Made by a program: the position numbers and the translations under genes. From contig JAFRUE010000007.1 of assembly GCA_017441925.1 (NCBI GenBank), forward strand, positions 186,001-250,000: a stretch of DNA of 64,000 nucleotides, in the 5' to 3' direction. Shown one piece after another: positions 62,772 through 64,000 of this stretch. Every line of letters starts with the position of its first letter. Position 1 is the first letter of the stretch. The notes under the pieces were generated by a model. That model made no database searches. It had not been told where the DNA came from and saw nothing but the letters and a program-made list of their open reading frames with translations. The stretch is from Bacillota bacterium. GTDB lineage: Bacteria; Bacillota; Clostridia; Lachnospirales; Bianqueaceae.

Positions 62772-63875
62772 ATGACGGAGCGGTTTTTGAAACAGTATTC
62801 TTCCTCTACGCTCGCCGCGGGAGGCGTTCATATGCTGTTTCCTTCGGACGGAGAGACGCGGACCGGCCGGGTCTATAATAAGCTCTATGTAGAAGGAATA
62901 TATGATTTTGCGTTTCTGTTTTCCTGTATTACGGATTCAACCTTCGCGGATGGAGCAGAGATCGTCAGAGATATGCCTGCAGGTCCCTGGGTCATTTACA
63001 GTGCCTCTGTCGCTGTTTCCGATACGGCGGATCCGGTCAAAGATAAGGCGGCGCGGACCGAATTGCGCTTTGGCGGGAAGAACAGGAAGAATGTTGCTTC
63101 GGGAGAGGTTTTCGCGACCGATCCGGTTCGTCTAAGCGTCAAAAAGGGACAGTATCTTGGGATCGAGCTTACGTATGCAGGCCGGCTTCTTCCCAGCCAT
63201 AGAGAGAGTATTGTTCCGATCTTCCGGCAGACTCCGGAGGGGTGGATCCCGGATCCGGATATGCCGATTCCGTCTATGACCGGCTGTACAAGAGAGGTGA
63301 CGACACGGGTGTGCTTCTGGGGAGATTCCATTACTCAGGGAATCGGTACTCCCTTCGACAGCTATACATACTATGCAGCCCACACAGCTGAATTGATCGG
63401 ATATGGCGGAATTGCTTACCGGAACATCGGTATGGGTTGGGCCCGCGCCGATGATGCGGCGGCGGGCGGTATCTGGATGGAGCAAGCAAAGCGGAACGAC
63501 ATCGTTTCAATCTGTTTCGGTGTAAACGATCTTCAGAACGGATTTTCAGGAGAAGAGCTGATAGAGAATCTCGTCAAGATCGTAGCGGAGCTGAAGGCGG
63601 CAGGATGCAGCGTTTTGGTCCAGACGGTACCTCCCTTCGGGAACGATCCCGAGTTTGAAAGAAAACGTCAGATCGTTAACCGGTTTATCCTGAACGATTC
63701 AAGACTGGGGGCGGATGCGGTTTTCGACTGCGGGAGGGTACTCGGGATGCCGGGAGCGCCGCAGCTTGCGAGATACGGAGACCATCCGGATGCGGAAGGC
63801 TGCAGACTATGGGCGGAGGCCTTTGCACCGGTGCTGAATAAATTGATCACACAGAAAAAGGAGACTGCTGTATGA
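62772..63875 (+). CDS. Two-domain SGNH/GDSL-family hydrolase
   Basis: A 367-residue protein. An N-terminal beta-rich domain (~1-165) is followed by an SGNH hydrolase domain: block I VCFWGDSITQGIGTP with the nucleophile, CFGVNDLQNGF and the Asp-His in YGDHPDAEG. Similar two-domain proteins are carbohydrate esterases. ATG 62772 is preferred, with GTGAGGAAGG upstream; the frame from 62727 has no ribosome site. The stop codon lies in the loop of the following terminator. Confidence 0.85.
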   Translation: MTERFLKQYSSSTLAAGGVHMLFPSDGETRTGRVYNKLYVEGIYDFAFLFSCITDSTFADGAEIVRDMPAGPWVIYSASVAVSDTADPVKDKAARTELRFGGKNRKNVASGEVFATDPVRLSVKKGQYLGIELTYAGRLLPSHRESIVPIFRQTPEGWIPDPDMPIPSMTGCTREVTTRVCFWGDSITQGIGTPFDSYTYYAAHTAELIGYGGIAYRNIGMGWARADDAAAGGIWMEQAKRNDIVSICFGVNDLQNGFSGEELIENLVKIVAELKAAGCSVLVQTVPPFGNDPEFERKRQIVNRFILNDSRLGADAVFDCGRVLGMPGAPQLARYGDHPDAEGCRLWAEAFAPVLNKLITQKKETAV

Positions 63876-63890
63876 TGGCAGTCTCCTTTT
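63856..63890 (+). terminator. Intrinsic terminator after the carbohydrate gene run
   Basis: Perfect 13-bp stem (63856-63868 with 63878-63890) with a 9-base loop that contains the last stop codon; the 3' arm ends in T4. Confidence 0.9.
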
Positions 63891-64000
63891 ATTCTTTATT
63901 TCGTGTTCTGTTTTTATAAGGACGGCAGAGATCCGTCCCCTTGTTTCCTCGAAGCCGTCTCAGCAGAAAATCCTGTCCAAAGCAATGCATTTTCTGCTCG
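63889..64000 (-). other. Possible end of a minus-strand ORF or an interspersed repeat
   Basis: A minus-strand frame is open from the window edge to a TAA at 63891-63889 and would end in GNKGTDLCRPYKNRTRNKE. The DNA also has a 10-bp inverted repeat (63962-63971 with 63989-63998) and a 6-bp hairpin GGACGG/CCGTCC (63920-63925 with 63933-63938). The palindromic nature suggests an intergenic repeat, but neither reading can be settled at the edge. Confidence 0.25.

Overview
The window reads as chromosomal DNA of an anaerobic, Gram-positive-type member of the Bacillota, most likely class Clostridia (Lachnospiraceae or a relative). Pointers are AddA, MutS2, YhaM, PyrR with an attenuator leader, Rex, CarD, an LtaS-type sulfatase, split transketolase, LarC and GPH-type sugar transport. 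Almost every gene has a strong AGGAGG-type ribosome site, and many are translationally coupled (ATGA or longer overlaps). The base composition looks moderately GC-rich by eye; no composition statistics were computed. I see one tRNA gene, no rRNA, no CRISPR array and no insertion sequence.

Layout. 1-4444: two UvrD-type helicases (C-terminal part of AddA, then a short PcrA-like enzyme). 4487-5575: a lone beta-propeller glycosidase on the minus strand. 5784-15788: a long plus-strand run of Lrp-type regulator, aminotransferase, MutS2, a response regulator and histidine kinase, an HtrA-like protein with an altered active site, YhaM-type nuclease and RlmD-type rRNA methyltransferase. 15861-19149: a minus-strand operon of cyclophilin, LarC with a large His/Asp/Glu tract, and an AI-2E-family permease. 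19321-28219: YcxB-like protein, RNase Z, TsaD, LtaS-like sulfatase, two tandem MutS-like ATPases and an AlaX-type editing protein. 28269-31075: transaldolase-like enzyme, an unknown protein, a reverse transcriptase preceded by a highly structured non-coding leader, and tRNA-Val. 31170-35209: CarD, the PyrR/uracil permease unit, and two small regulators bracketed by unusual hairpins. 35314-40940: minus-strand operon tldD-pmbA-SGNH hydrolase-rseC-like-transketolase N and C subunits. 41107-44329: Rex, threonine synthase, QueA. 44414-49233: AraC regulator divergent from a GPH sugar symporter, then TM2 protein and GH3 glycosidase. 49393-57268: YfhO, GtrA, TadA, Ppx/GppA, polyphosphate kinase, ACT protein and a mini membrane protein. 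57299-63875: a carbohydrate-related run of esterase, AGE epimerase, FAD oxidoreductase, DUF4127 protein and SGNH hydrolase.

The most interesting locus is the reverse transcriptase at 29697-30920. Its 222-base leader can fold into a closed multi-branched RNA: a perfect 15-bp end-to-end stem encloses three hairpins and is followed by T7. Blocks of the leader recur in the same order just downstream of the gene. The arrangement is like a retron or a DRT-type defence system (non-coding RNA plus RT), but the RT lacks the retron signature motifs. I regard it as the best candidate for an undescribed system here.

Other points worth a look are two hairpins with the same 13-base loop but unrelated stems, an HtrA homologue whose catalytic serine region is deleted or altered, the paired MutS-like ATPases, and the orphan LarC. 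Promoters with an extended -10 (TGn before the hexamer) recur throughout, which supports many of the transcription-unit boundaries.
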